From the NCBI RefSeq assembly GCF_000204055.1, contig NW_006768790.1, positions 141,534-205,533 on the forward strand: a DNA stretch of 64,000 bases. The letters run 5' to 3'. The notes below the pieces were generated by a model. It did not search any database and was not told the origin of the DNA. It worked only from the letters and a program-made list of their open reading frames with translations. This DNA is from Melampsora larici-populina 98AG31. Lineage: Eukaryota; Basidiomycota; Pucciniomycetes; Pucciniales; Melampsoraceae. A program made the translations under genes and the position numbers. Below, piece by piece: positions 12,101 to 21,939 of this stretch; position 1 is the stretch's first letter, and every line of letters begins with the position of its first letter.

Positions 12101-13673
12101 GAAAGCTGTAAATGGTCTCGAAGGCATTGAGTGGCTGAAAGCCTGCAAGAAGGAAATTCAAGCTATGCAGGACAAGAAGGTGTGGGAATTGGTTGACAGA
12201 CCTGATTCTTCAAATGTGATCAGGGGTCTTTGGCTCTTCAGGAAAAAGCCCACCTCCAACGCCAAAAATCCAGTCAAATTTAAAGCACGCTTTGTGGCCA
12301 TGGGCAACACACAAGTTGAAGGTGAAGACTACTTCGAAACATTTGCCCCTACCGGAAAACCAACCTCTTTATGTCTCCTGATTGCCATTGCTGCCATATT
12401 TGGTTGGGAAGTCCATCAAATGGACGCGGTTACCGCGTTTCTCAACTGCGATCTTCATGAACTCATCTATGTTGAACAGCCTGAAGGTTTCCGGCAACCC
12501 GGTGAAGAACACAAGGTCTGTCGTCTTCTGAAATCACTTTATGGACTCAAACAAGCGCCGAAATACTGGCAGGACGATGTAAAGGAATTTCTTCTAAGTG
12601 TCAAGTTTGTGAGGTGTGAAGTCGACCACTGTATATATATCAGAAATCAAGGCGAAAAATTCACTGCAGTGTATGTCCACGTCGATGATCTAGCCATCAC
12701 CGGTAACGACATTTTGACGTTCAAGTTGGAAATATCCCAACGCTGGGAAATGGAAGACCTAGGATTGGCATCCACGGTGGTAGGAATAGAAATCAACAGA
12801 CTGGATACTTTCAGATACTCAATTTGTCAAGAAGCCTATGCACTCAAAGTACTGGAAAGATTCAACTCCCTAGACGTCAAGCCAGCTAGCACGCCCTTCA
12901 CTGCGAATCTGAAACTTTACAAACCCGATCAAGAAGAGATTGATGATTTCGCTCTGCGAAAACTACCCTATCGGGGTGTTGTGGGTTCTTTAATGTACCT
13001 TGCTCAATGTACGCGACCCGACTTAGCGCATGCAGTTGGTACCCTCTCTCAGCACCTTGACTGGCCTGGTTTCCAACACTGGGATGCCGCTTGTCATGTT
13101 CTTCGATACCTCCGTGGGACCTTCAATCTTGGAATAACCTACTCATGTGACTCCACCATCACTCATGTTAGGGGTCTCAAAAGTGAGTTATGTCCTCAAG
13201 CCATGTGTGACGCTGACTGGGCTGGAGATAGAGACACTCAAAGATCAACCACCGGCTACGTTCTCATCCTCGCCAACGGAGCTGTATCTTGGAAGAGTCG
13301 ACTTCAACCAACCATGGCTCTTTCCTCCACCGAAGCTGAGTACAGAGCAATCACGGAGGCGGGACAGGAACTTGTATGGCTCAGAACTATGCTAACTACA
13401 TTAGGCCTTGAAGACAAAAACCCGACTGTCCTTGAAAGTGATAACAAGGGCGCTATTCATCTCACTAACAAGTCTATCTTTCACGGCAGAACGAAACACA
13501 TTGAGATTCACCATCACTGGATTCGGGAGGTTGTAAACTCAGGAAAACTCTCACTCCAACACTGTCCGTCTCACCTGATGATTGCCAATCTCCTCACAAA
13601 ACCGTTAGGATCTCAGCAATTTGCAAGCCTTAGGAAGTTACTGGGTCTCAAGCCTATCACGAGAAGAACTTGA
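9105..13673 (+). CDS. Copia Gag-Pol polyprotein, single 1522-residue frame
   Basis: Encodes all proteins needed for copia-type retrotransposition in one frame, without a Gag/Pol frameshift. Gag occupies about residues 1-420 and has an acidic low-complexity run and a cysteine-histidine cluster CTENKCISSSHDDDKC (C-x4-C-x4-H-x4-C). The protease motif is ALYDTGATHYM. The pre-integrase zinc region contains HRRLGHLNNRYLKI and CETCSLSKN. The integrase core has acidic residues in VHVDLSG, FTLDRGGEF and HTPEENGVSERGN. Reverse transcriptase has EVHQMDAVTAFLNCDL, SLYGLKQAPKYW and the catalytic YVHVDDLAITG. RNase H has MCDADWAGDRDTQRSTTGY, ALSSTEAEYRA and ESDNKGAIHL. There is no internal stop. The start at 9105 is the first in-frame ATG after the PBS. 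Gag/Pol ratio control is unclear because there is no frameshift or read-through site. Confidence 0.96.
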   Translation: MSNDHVASSPDPSLTDSETELEDSFSSLSESRTETPGSDGMPEATDSKTFGTPIQQFVQKLTSLLAKYNIDTKLSDGNFPVWATEVKRVLLAIDYQKYLTKVDFKAPSLTDEQHAKVKLVISIWLLSLMDAHNKTRCQTMLKLQNCNDKADLDDENDDDDDDDINYEPALIWTFLKNHHQKISEAGLQTIEDAISDMKILSSDSFKVHCDKFNNLIADFVKYKGRISSASAARKLIKTVKSRINENVSENIYNYVVPLTREGVVQYLIDYEARNGGFTTPAIVEASQSTYSTAAAQSGGGNYRRNKPRCTENKCISSSHDDDKCFAKPKNHAARDIWIAQMEAKRNRPQYTRQQSSNSSSNVTGIKQLSLPSASVAVASNNPFASLHIYLDEPGEICASATALSTFESSHTVFDEDTPAANVVNDSGGHWALYDTGATHYMFKNDQLFTSASMVKVEDSSKRLKLAGGDASLAVHSTGMVQLKSGSGKMFELNNSLYVPDLTQNLLAGGAMLRKGVQVLVHPNNQNCFSLVFKGEALFNGVFASNNLMYVSLEPVSPITDSTATNISAEDSSNLQHRRLGHLNNRYLKIMCNHKSALGLPKKLSQLDECETCSLSKNVKIPHSSTRPRASRHLENVHVDLSGIIRVKGLKNEMYYTLFCDDFSSYRHIYFMKDKTKETVYEIFRAYIALAERQTCKMIKQFTLDRGGEFLNDLLGTELRERGITLHLTAAHTPEENGVSERGNRTISTKARSMMIESGTPLRFWVQACQTAVFLTNRTITASLSGNRTPFEAWHFQKPTVDHLCVYGCLTYSLIRKELRGSKFAPVSSKGVLVGFEEDNFNYHVYDLASMKIHITHNATFNENSFPFLEDSPTKSSQNTPPSTLPDVSLKFFDSDTDDDEEDAVSPKIDEVIPEPVPSVNEPCHGVVQNPPSVVTNDQTAPLRRSARTKGPVNYSASAVCDDLDESSLRASWELTQLFDCVLPLCNMVTSAQDVPKSYSKAVNGLEGIEWLKACKKEIQAMQDKKVWELVDRPDSSNVIRGLWLFRKKPTSNAKNPVKFKARFVAMGNTQVEGEDYFETFAPTGKPTSLCLLIAIAAIFGWEVHQMDAVTAFLNCDLHELIYVEQPEGFRQPGEEHKVCRLLKSLYGLKQAPKYWQDDVKEFLLSVKFVRCEVDHCIYIRNQGEKFTAVYVHVDDLAITGNDILTFKLEISQRWEMEDLGLASTVVGIEINRLDTFRYSICQEAYALKVLERFNSLDVKPASTPFTANLKLYKPDQEEIDDFALRKLPYRGVVGSLMYLAQCTRPDLAHAVGTLSQHLDWPGFQHWDAACHVLRYLRGTFNLGITYSCDSTITHVRGLKSELCPQAMCDADWAGDRDTQRSTTGYVLILANGAVSWKSRLQPTMALSSTEAEYRAITEAGQELVWLRTMLTTLGLEDKNPTVLESDNKGAIHLTNKSIFHGRTKHIEIHHHWIREVVNSGKLSLQHCPSHLMIANLLTKPLGSQQFASLRKLLGLKPITRRT

Positions 13674-13680
13674 GGGGGCG
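13672..13680 (+). other. Polypurine tract
   Basis: A purine run GAGGGGG just before the 3' LTR, overlapping the gag-pol stop codon. It is in the expected place to prime plus-strand DNA synthesis. Confidence 0.75.
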
Positions 13681-14590
13681 TGTTATTGTATGATTTCGAT
13701 CTCCACTTCAAGTCCTTCACGTGATCAGTGTAGCAGTTGTAGAAGTAGATGGAGCTAGGATTAAGTGTGTGCTGCGTGTAAAGATGGTAGGGAATTGTGT
13801 CAAGGGGGTAGTTAGGAAGTGTGAGAAGTGCATCCAAATCGGGAAGGTATCATGGGTGTGTGTGTTGGAAAGTGACGAATGAGGTTAACATTACTTCCCT
13901 TTTGAGAGTAGCCTGTTCCTTTTTAGTTTCTATCTTTTATGAATGTGTTTGAACCCCGTTGTCAGAATTTTTCACTTGTGTTCGATTTGTCTTATATTCC
14001 CGCTGCCTCTCGAGCTCTCTCTTCCTTCCTCACCGTTAGGAATTGAAAGCTCAAGAGTAAGTCGCGGTGTTCCTCTATAATCACTCTATTAGCTGTTTTC
14101 CTGGATAGTACTCATCAAATCTCTCTTTCTCGATATCTCGAATAGTTCCGTTTTTCTTTTCTCCTGCATCACTGCAGGTAAGGCGTTGATTCATCCGCCA
14201 CTGTCCCTTTTCACTATTCGAGTTATCACATAGAGCTCATACCTTACACCTGTCTGTCCAGGTAATTAGTACTTCATATTGTTTTCAGTAGTTTTTCTAT
14301 TTTTGCTTTGCCTGACCGTTAGGAATTGAAAGCTCGAGATTCCGTTTTTCTTTTCTCCTGCATCACTGCAGGTAAGGCGTTGATTCATCCGCCACTGTCC
14401 CTTTTCACTATTCGAGTTATCACATAGAGCTCATACCTTACACCTGTCTGTCCAGGTAAGGCGTTGATTCATCCGCCACTGTCCCTTTTCACTATTCGAG
14501 TTATCACATAGAGCTCATACCTTACACCTGTCTGTCCAGGTTTCATCATAGCTCTATTGCGTTGATTAGATCCCGCATCGAATTCTTTCA
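13681..14590 (+). repeat. 3' LTR of the Copia element
   Basis: A 910-bp copy of the 5' LTR with the same three 84-bp GT..AG units. Differences seen by eye from the 5' LTR are A/T near the start, T/C in the GTGAYGAATG stretch, T/C in CTTCCTYACCG, A/G in CTCRAGATTCC and T/C in GCATYGAATTC. It is followed by TTCAT, the right target duplication. Confidence 0.95.
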
Positions 14591-14595
14591 TTCAT

Positions 14596-14947
14596 ACTTT
14601 GCAGGCATGACTGAACTATTGGCCACATCATACATCCGTTAGCTTTCCTTCTCATTCAGTTACTGCTCTGCTGTTACAGTGAATCTAAACCAGAGTCAAT
14701 AGGGTACATTTGAACAGTCCCAGGTTAATATTATTCTCAAATCTCACAAATCTAAAAACCTTAGGCTAAGACTTTGATTTGACAGAGTCACCAAATAGTT
14801 AAAAACACAAAATGGCTGTCTAGACTTTCAGGTCTGTGTTTGCAATCTAAAATAACATTCAACGTGCTACAAGAGTTGAATAAACAATGAGCAATGAATC
14901 AGGTATCATTTTCCAAATGAGTCCAATCGATATCATTTCCCGAATTT
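14596..14947. other. Short spacer between Copia and phosphoglycerate mutase
   Basis: AT-rich sequence lying 3' of the mutase gene, which is on the minus strand. No gene or structured repeat is seen. The Copia element inserted about 350 bp beyond the mutase stop codon and should not interrupt it. Confidence 0.5.
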
Positions 14948-15883
14948 TAAGCCTTGAGAACAGTAGACTTGATGACCTTGCCTGTGAGAACATAAGAAAA
15001 CAGGTGATTGAGAAAGAAGTCTTCTCTAATATCAAGTCAGGTAATAATAAAACATACCTTGAGCGTCGAGCTCGTATACAATCGGAACACCAGTGTCAAG
15101 TTCTTTTTCTACGATTTGCGCGCCGGTGAGACCTTCTAATTCCATGATGATCGAACTGAAGCGGTTGGAAGGTTTAGTAAGTAAGATGGCGATGACAGAC
15201 TGTTGGAGATGACTTACCGTAGCGAGTTACCATGAGCGGCTACTAGAACTTTTTTGCCCTCCAAGACTTTAGGTTTGATATGGGCATTGTAGTAAGGCAA
15301 TGTACGCTGAGCAGTCATTTCGAGACTTTCGCCACCAGGAGGAGGAATATCAAAGCTACGCCTCCAGATATGAACCTGATCTTCTCCCCATTTCTTTCTG
15401 GCATCATCCTTGTTCAGACCCGTCAATTCTCCATAATCACGTTCATTGAGAGCTTGATCCTTTTGAATCTCAATACTCGATTGGCCCAGAATATCAAGAA
15501 TGATAGCTAAGGTAGTTTGAGCTCGACTTAAAGCAGAAGTGAAAGCAATATCGAATTGATAACCATGCTTTTGTAAACGTTCGGCACCGGATTTAGCCTC
15601 GTCTCTTCCTTGGTCAGTCAATGCTGGATCTTTCCAACCGGTGAACAAGTTCTTTTCTGTATGGTAAGAAGATGATCAGTAAAAAGGTTGAGGTATAGGA
15701 ATGTTTAGGTAAATTCAAGAGGTGGCGCTTACTGTTCCATTCGCTCTGTCCATGGCGCACGAGTACAAGCTGTACCACGAAACCCAAATCAGATCATTAG
15801 AAATTGTAACATTCAATCGAAAGTCTGGCACATGAAGGAAGTTGACTTGATCAAGAAAGACTAACGATATTGTTTTCAGACAT
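14948..15883 (-). CDS. 2,3-bisphosphoglycerate-dependent phosphoglycerate mutase
   Basis: Glycolytic/gluconeogenic enzyme interconverting 3- and 2-phosphoglycerate. Start ATG at 15883 gives MSENNI, then an intron, then [12 protein letters not shown], the histidine-phosphatase signature carrying the phospho-accepting His. Next come [48 protein letters not shown] and [30 protein letters not shown] holds the second catalytic His, and [20 protein letters not shown] and [20 protein letters not shown] follow, ending at TAA (14948-14950). At least five exons; all phases agree. The length, near 210-220 residues, is that of a compact bacterial/fungal dPGM. It looks intact. Confidence 0.93.
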
Positions 15884-16534
15884 GATATCTAATGAGACTG
15901 GCTAACGGTATTGGATTGCTACTCGACTTGATGACTGAGAGGGGTTGAGGAGGATGGGGAGGATATTTATATTGGGGTAAAGTCAAGTCTGCCAAGGTTA
16001 AGCGGATGAATGCGGGATGACGCAATTTGACTGATCTTCTCAATGATCGACTGCCGCTCGGCGCCGAGCCTATCGGAGTATGCTTGTAATCAGAGCTGAG
16101 GAACGCTAAGTACCCTATAAAAGCATCTCCTAGTAGCAAAATATGCTTATAGTAGGGAACTCAACTCATACACTGAATCAATATCACTCACTCGTCGTTG
16201 GCAAAAGGAAGTCAGCCTGAACGTGTCAGGCATTGAGGAATATTTGGAGGGTCCAGTTAGCCGGAAATCCAATGACTCTCAAAATACAAGCAACTGTGAA
16301 ATTTATATCTATCTTAAAGCCCACATAGCCACCGTCAGCAGTGGACGATTGGTGCTCTCAATTTAACCAAAGAACATTCCCATCACATTATAATTAGTTG
16401 ACCACCACAGCATTCATCAAGCTACAAGACGTATAGTAAAAGATGAATTGTACTATGATAGCCTATAAGACAAAAGTAAAGATATCATCAAGAGAAACTG
16501 ATCTGATTCGAAAAGAACCCAGTATCAAATGACA
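15884..16534. other. Upstream region of the phosphoglycerate mutase
   Basis: Promoter side of the mutase gene, which reads leftwards. An antisense ORF at 15876-16139 overlaps its start and has no family resemblance. No discrete site is assigned. Confidence 0.4.
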
Positions 16535-18094
16535 TCAAGTTTCATAATTCTGTTGTCCACCACCACAACTCAATGAAAGACGTTGTACAAAACCTAATTT
16601 CTTTTTGGGTTTAGGTTCATTTTCTTGTTGATGAATTGGAATAGTTGGAATTGAATTATGTTCTTCTTTTCTTTGATCTTTTTCTATTTGAGCTTCTGAT
16701 GAAATTCTAAGAAAGTTGAAAACGTTCATTCAAAATTTCAATAAGTCATCAATCTTTCCGAAAAATTCTCTCGATAAGTGTTTTTAGATGTATTGATTCT
16801 TGGTTTATAAGACACTCATCATATGATTGGAGTAATAGTATACGAACGAGATTTCCAAATCATTTAGGTAGGATATGGTCAATCAAATTCATTGGAAAGT
16901 TGTTGTGGCTCGTTGGGTTGGAGAACGCTGTAAAACATGATAACATTTCTCGCTGGAAAAAACAATCCCAGCAAAAATTGGTTTTGTTAAATACCAATCG
17001 TATTTAACCAGTTCTCAAACATCTTCTTTACGAGAATAGAAATGTAAAAGTATTCAAGGGAAAAAAAAACTCGAAATAAAGTGTAGGATCACCTACTCAC
17101 TTCCCAGCGACGAACTGATTTAAGATCGTACCAAAAGATTTTCCTTGATGGTTTGCAATGTCAAGTTCTTTGGCATGGGGTTTTCTTGCACCATCTCCAC
17201 CAGCGATCTGTAAGTAGCGGAATGACAGAGAGCTCAGTGTTGAACGGTTGTTTGAAAGAAAAGATGAATCAATACTAACGGTTCCCGCTCCCCAAGCGGA
17301 GCCTCCGAGGACCTCACCATTGTCCTGTAGGTTTGCGTTTGCGTAACCGATAGGTACGTATATCATACCATGATGGGAAAGAAACGGAAGGGTCTGAAAC
17401 GAGACAAAGATGTGTGCGATTAGATAGAAAACTGATGAGTAGAGCTAAAAGGACAACTGCTTAACTGTTAAAGCGGTAGTTTCTTGACCACCATGTTGAC
17501 TAGCAGTACTGGTGAAGATCCCAGCAAACTAATCAAAGAAAGTCCGGTTAGACTCACACTCTGTAAAATTCGTGATCATGAATGATGCTGACCTTTCCGA
17601 CTAGTCCTCCTGACATCCATAATCCACCAGTCTTATCAAAAAAGATAGAGACTTGAGCTGGAGTACGACCATAACGAGTGGGGAATCCAAAGAGGAAACC
17701 ATCAAATTCCTGTATAAATACATGAGTAGAATCATAAGTCAGCTTACAATCGAGTGTGACAAATGATAAATTGACTATCAATGATCGTTATCAAAAAAGA
17801 TATGATTTATTCACCTTGAGTGTGTTCACATCCTCTAACACAGGATGAGAAGGCTTTGGCGCAGCGTACATTTTCTCTAATACTTCTGCAGGAAGAGTCT
17901 CTGGTAATTGAAATCGAGTAGGAATAGCGCCAGATGCCTTGACACCTTCTTCAACTGAATCCGCCAATGTATCCACATGTCCATACATCGAATATGCTGG
18001 AGAAGAACATTTTGATATTCATCAGGAATAATCTTATTCAAAGATATATCAGATAGATATCCAACGTACTAATGATAGCAATTTTAGCAGGCAT
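16535..18094 (-). CDS. WrbA/Pst2-type NAD(P)H:quinone oxidoreductase (flavodoxin fold), possible extra C-terminal exon
   Basis: FMN-dependent two-electron quinone reductase used against oxidative and quinone stress. ATG at 18094 gives MPAKIAII, spliced to TYSMYGHVDTLADSVEEGV, the FMN phosphate-binding region. Then come FDGFLFGFPTRYGRTPAQVS, FFDKTGGLWMSGGLVGK, FTSTASQHGGQETTALT, LPFLSHHGMIYVPIGYANAN, SAWGAGTIAGGDGARKP and ELDIANHQGKSFGTIL. The core ends NQFVAGK with a TGA at 17097-17099. That TGA lies inside a GTGAGT donor. If the donor is used, splicing to an acceptor at about 16714 continues in frame through a Lys-rich tail that includes KKLGFVQRLSLSCGGGQQ and stops at 16535-16537. The extended end is given here; the core gene spans 17097-18094. 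The core is firm, the tail is inference. Confidence 0.85.
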
Positions 18095-21000
18095 GGTGAA
18101 GAACTTGAATGCTTGCAAAGGCTTTGAGATGGGAGTTCTACTATGAGAATCGTGTAGGAAAGACCCTGGTGGAGAATGTGAATAGGAGGAATAAATAGCC
18201 GGGAGAAATGGAGAATGAGATAGATATAGATAGATATACCGTGTACTTAAGTTAATAAAACAAGGAAATAAGTTGACTAATGTGAATAGATATCATGAGT
18301 CATGAACCCAGTGGGGATTAGTGTTCTGGATTTGAGGTCACAAACAGTCGATGTAATATGAAAATTTCAAGTTATGTAGATCGACAGAAATCAGGATTGA
18401 TGACTAATCGCTTACAGGTATCTCATCGTGATTCGATCTAATTCAAGTTCATTTCTAATCACAACTTTACGAGATATCACTCTCAGAATTGTAGAAACAT
18501 CTAAAATCTTAATGATCTCCCCTTCGAGGATCTTGTGTTTTGTTTCAATTGCTTTCAAGATGGCTGCGGTGAAACTTCTTGAGTCGAAAAAAACTATTGT
18601 CTTAAGCTCATTTCGAAGGGTTGAGCTTCATGTCGCTCGGTGGGGACAGGAAATGGATTTTCATTTGAAAATATATGACCTTGAATGACCTCATCGTACA
18701 TGTCACATGACCAATTAAAAGTCAAAGTATCTTCCCCTAACTGTGTGTCCTAGGTGTTTGGTTCGGATTATGCATTACATGCTCATTCACTCTTGGCGAT
18801 AAAGAGCCTTCAATTCTAGAACGGATGTCATTATCATTTCAATCAATCTGATCGCAACGAAAGAAATTGGGGTACATCATTTCAGTTGGAATTTATGAGG
18901 ATTTATGGATGATGACTTTTCAAAGTTCCAACTTCTCAGAGTCACAGATGATCATCTCGCCGGGTTTATTACGCTTTGGTAGTGCAACCGTATCTTGACA
19001 AGTTATACAGAAAAGTGCCAAAAATCGCATGTAGATTGTACATATATTTTTGCAAAAAAAGCGAAAAAGGATAGACTCTTACAAGCTTATAGGTAGATTA
19101 CTCCGGGAGCCTTCACTGGTTTTGATATTGGCAGGCGACCCTGAAGTGATGCGGGAATCTATAACTTTTGTTCATATGTCACAGTTCATATGTTATTTGA
19201 GAGTCTTCTTTAGCCATTGGTAGGATCTTTCGGTTAGGAGATCTGCTGCATTGTAGTCTGAAAATCGAATATGTAAAAAAATCGATGGTGTGGGGGACTG
19301 CGGAGGTGCAGTGTTTAGAAATGCAGAAAATGATCGAGGAACAACATCGTTTCTCAAGCAGAGCTGGTCATCAAGGATTTTCATCGGCTGAAGATTTTGA
19401 GCGCTAAAAATACATCCCAACGCAATTCCCAAAGGATCATTCACCCAGCTCTGATATGGAGTCAGATGGAGTCCCATGTACTTCAGTACTTCACATTTCC
19501 AAGGGACTCTCATTGTATTTTTTCGCCATCTTTTATTGTTATGCTGCCTGAAGATATGATTTTGAGAATGTGGATGAATTCGGACTTTTACCGCACCTGT
19601 ATATTTATGAACGGGTCGGACATCTGTGCTGACCAACTCACCGGACTTTTTCTCATCGTGTTCACAGCCGTCTATTCAATTTCTCTTATCCTGTGTAATT
19701 TCGCAGACCTCCTTCCCTTTTTATTCCCTTCATTATTGACTGTCTGGCTTTGCGCTATGTATGTGATCTTGGATCATTCTTTGAGCGTGATCTTTGGTTC
19801 TGAGTCGGAGTTATTGGTTATTTCTTAGTTTTTGGGATCAAGGTTTAATTATGTTTTGGTGCTATCATTTTTAAGAGTGTTATATTCAGTACAAGTTCAA
19901 CTATCACAATTGGTAATTCAGTGTTTAAGCGTTCCTTTTTCCTTAAGGTTGTCCCTATTCTGGTATCATTATCAGCGTAGCGTTTTATTTTTTGTTGTCC
20001 GCTGGTCACCCCATAGGGTCTTCTTTTTTATCAAGCAATATCATACCCTAGACTCAGCCTTGGGACTTCACCCAAAACCTATTGCCGCTTTTGTTCTTTA
20101 ATATTTTTTCATTGCTACGCCTTTGTAAGTTCCATGAAAGATGAAAAATGATACAATACAGAAGTGAGCAAAAGACAGAGCACCACGGAGCTAAGCAAAG
20201 CGTTGACTCAAGATCCAATGCATGCACATAAGATAGAAAGGAAAGGGAATCTTAAGATAGAAACGTGAGTCACAGATGAGTTTGAAAGAAGTTATGAGAA
20301 AAGACGGGTCAAGAATAATAAAAGTAACGGTCAACCAGAGAAATGCAAAAAATCGAAGCTCCGAAACTTGTTTCTTTTCAATCAATCAGAGACTGATAAC
20401 ATTAACAAATCATAGAGATTAAGGAGATAGTGAAAAGATTGGGAGAAAAAATGTGTCCCCAAAGATCCTCGAAAACGTAGCCACAATAAAGCCAAGGACA
20501 GAACCAAAAGACGAGGTTGACAGAAAAGTAAGATGTATTCAGAATGTCAAGTGAGAGAAGTGAAAGCTTCAAAAATTGGGCCAGAAGGCTTTTTATCTGA
20601 TTTTGATTGGACCTGAATGGAGCTGCATGTGTAGAAAAATTGATCCGTGAAGGTTTCTTGTCTGATTTTGATTTCTGGCAAGATGACCGAGACTGAGATG
20701 AATGCGAGCCAGGAGGCTTATCATCTGCTTTTGGGTTGAAAAAAGACCGCCAATGACACTGATGTCTGAGGGTCTCAGAAATGCGAAATGACCACGATCA
20801 TATTCAGAACACCTTGCTTGTTACTTCTGAAGGACATTGAGTGAACTACAACTTCCTTGATAGAGCTTTCAGATATAAAAATTTGTCACCCGGTGGTATT
20901 TCAGGGTAATCAAGTTGCGTTCTGACTTATATCAATCCATAAAACCACAATAGTAGCCCACAAAAACGCCCAATCTAGCATCACCGTACATAACCTCATC

Positions 21001-21116
21001 CACACACATCATAACAATAGGGGAATTGACCCCATTTCAGAAATATTTGATCAAAAAGAGGCCAAAACTATCAAAGGGACTTTTTTGTTCACTTCAAAGT
21101 TTGGACCTGAAGCTAC
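18095..21116. other. Three-kilobase region without an assigned gene
   Basis: Contains overlapping ORFs on opposite strands, 19193-19636 (-, 147 codons) and 19397-19828 (+, 143 codons), plus shorter ones. None has a recognisable domain, and they shadow each other, so I do not call a gene. About 19640-20110 is T-rich on the plus strand. The left part is the promoter of the WrbA gene and the right part the 3' flank of the Kre9-like gene. Confidence 0.4.
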
Positions 21117-21939
21117 CTAGATTCCACGACGCACAATCCTCACCACTTTGGGCCCCATGCTGGTACTTCGTGCGCAGTCTTTCCGCGAGTGATCATCTCG
21201 AGAAGTGCTCGTTAGGAGCTCATCGGCGTAGGTTTTGTTGAAATTATTCGCCATCACTTCGTCGATGTCATCATCATCATCACCTGGGGACATGTGATCG
21301 TCTGCCCCATTTATTGTCTGATTGTTGGGATTGGGAAGCGATGGGCCTGTATCACTTGGGTCCTCGGACGATAGCGTAAACTGCGGGCTTTGAGCCAAGA
21401 TTGAGCCAGCGTCCTGTGGTTTTCAAATTCTCAGTATGAACAACCTAGACCAAGAAGAGCCAGAATTGACGAGAGAAAAATCAGACCTTATTCAAGATGT
21501 TGATCTGGTATCCTCGTCCTTCGTTTAGTCCTTCAAACGCATGACCATTGATCACGAATTTACCTCTCTCCTTTCTCACGCCCTGCTTAATAATTCGATT
21601 CATACCAGCAGGATAAGTTCTGTACCACCAAATACTTCAGTCCAACAAGAATGCATAAAGATTTCGAGCCAAAAACTAACCCCCCATCCATGTTCGTGAT
21701 AGCAATGGTGATTTCAGGCGGATCGGTTTCTACGGCTGTCCAGCGAATCAATCTGCGATGACCGAAGCTAAGGGGGCAGATCGTTCATGAGCCTTGGAGG
21801 ACTACAGACCAAAGAAGGAAGAGACGTAGAAGCAGCTACTCAACTGCCAAATCTCATCCTCGTGTGGCTTAGTTATTAGATAGCCATTCACGAAACTGAT
21901 AAAGGCGACGAACACGACGAAAGACACAATCGGAGCCAT
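21117..21939 (-). CDS. Secreted Kre9/Knh1-like N-terminal domain protein
   Basis: Ig-like wall-associated domain of the Kre9/Knh1 family, linked to beta-glucan assembly at the cell surface. ATG at 21939 gives MAPIVSFVVFVAFISFVNG, a signal peptide, followed by LITKPHEDEIWHF. The conserved core is LIRWTAVETDPPEITIAITN, then TYPAGMNRIIKQGV, RGKFVINGHAFEG, GRGYQINILNK and DAGSILAQSPQFTLSS. Four exons; the first intron uses a GTTGAG donor, chosen because it keeps the frame. The C-terminal tail is acidic (GDDDDDIDEV) and then basic, with no GPI-anchor signal, unlike many longer relatives. It is therefore probably a soluble secreted protein. Identity rests on the domain pattern rather than a catalytic motif. 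Confidence 0.75.

Larger units (their letters stand above)
8117..14590 (+). mobile_element. Full-length Ty1/Copia LTR retrotransposon
   Basis: A complete element of 6474 bp. Two direct LTRs of 910 bp each (8117-9026 and 13681-14590) begin TGTTATTG and end CTTTCA. The flanking 5-bp target duplication TTCAT lies at 8112-8116 and 14591-14595. Between the LTRs are a primer-binding site, one uninterrupted gag-pol frame and a polypurine tract. By eye I count five differences between the LTRs, so identity is about 99.4 percent, pointing to a recent insertion. Domain order protease, integrase, reverse transcriptase, RNase H places it in Copia rather than Gypsy. It may still be mobile. Confidence 0.97.

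Noticed and set aside
14887..15129. 80-codon plus-strand ORF
   Set aside because: Antisense shadow of the last exons and intron of the phosphoglycerate mutase gene.
19193..19828. Opposed ORFs of 147 and 143 codons
   Set aside because: They overlap on opposite strands, contain no recognisable domain and lack splice or start context that favours either one.
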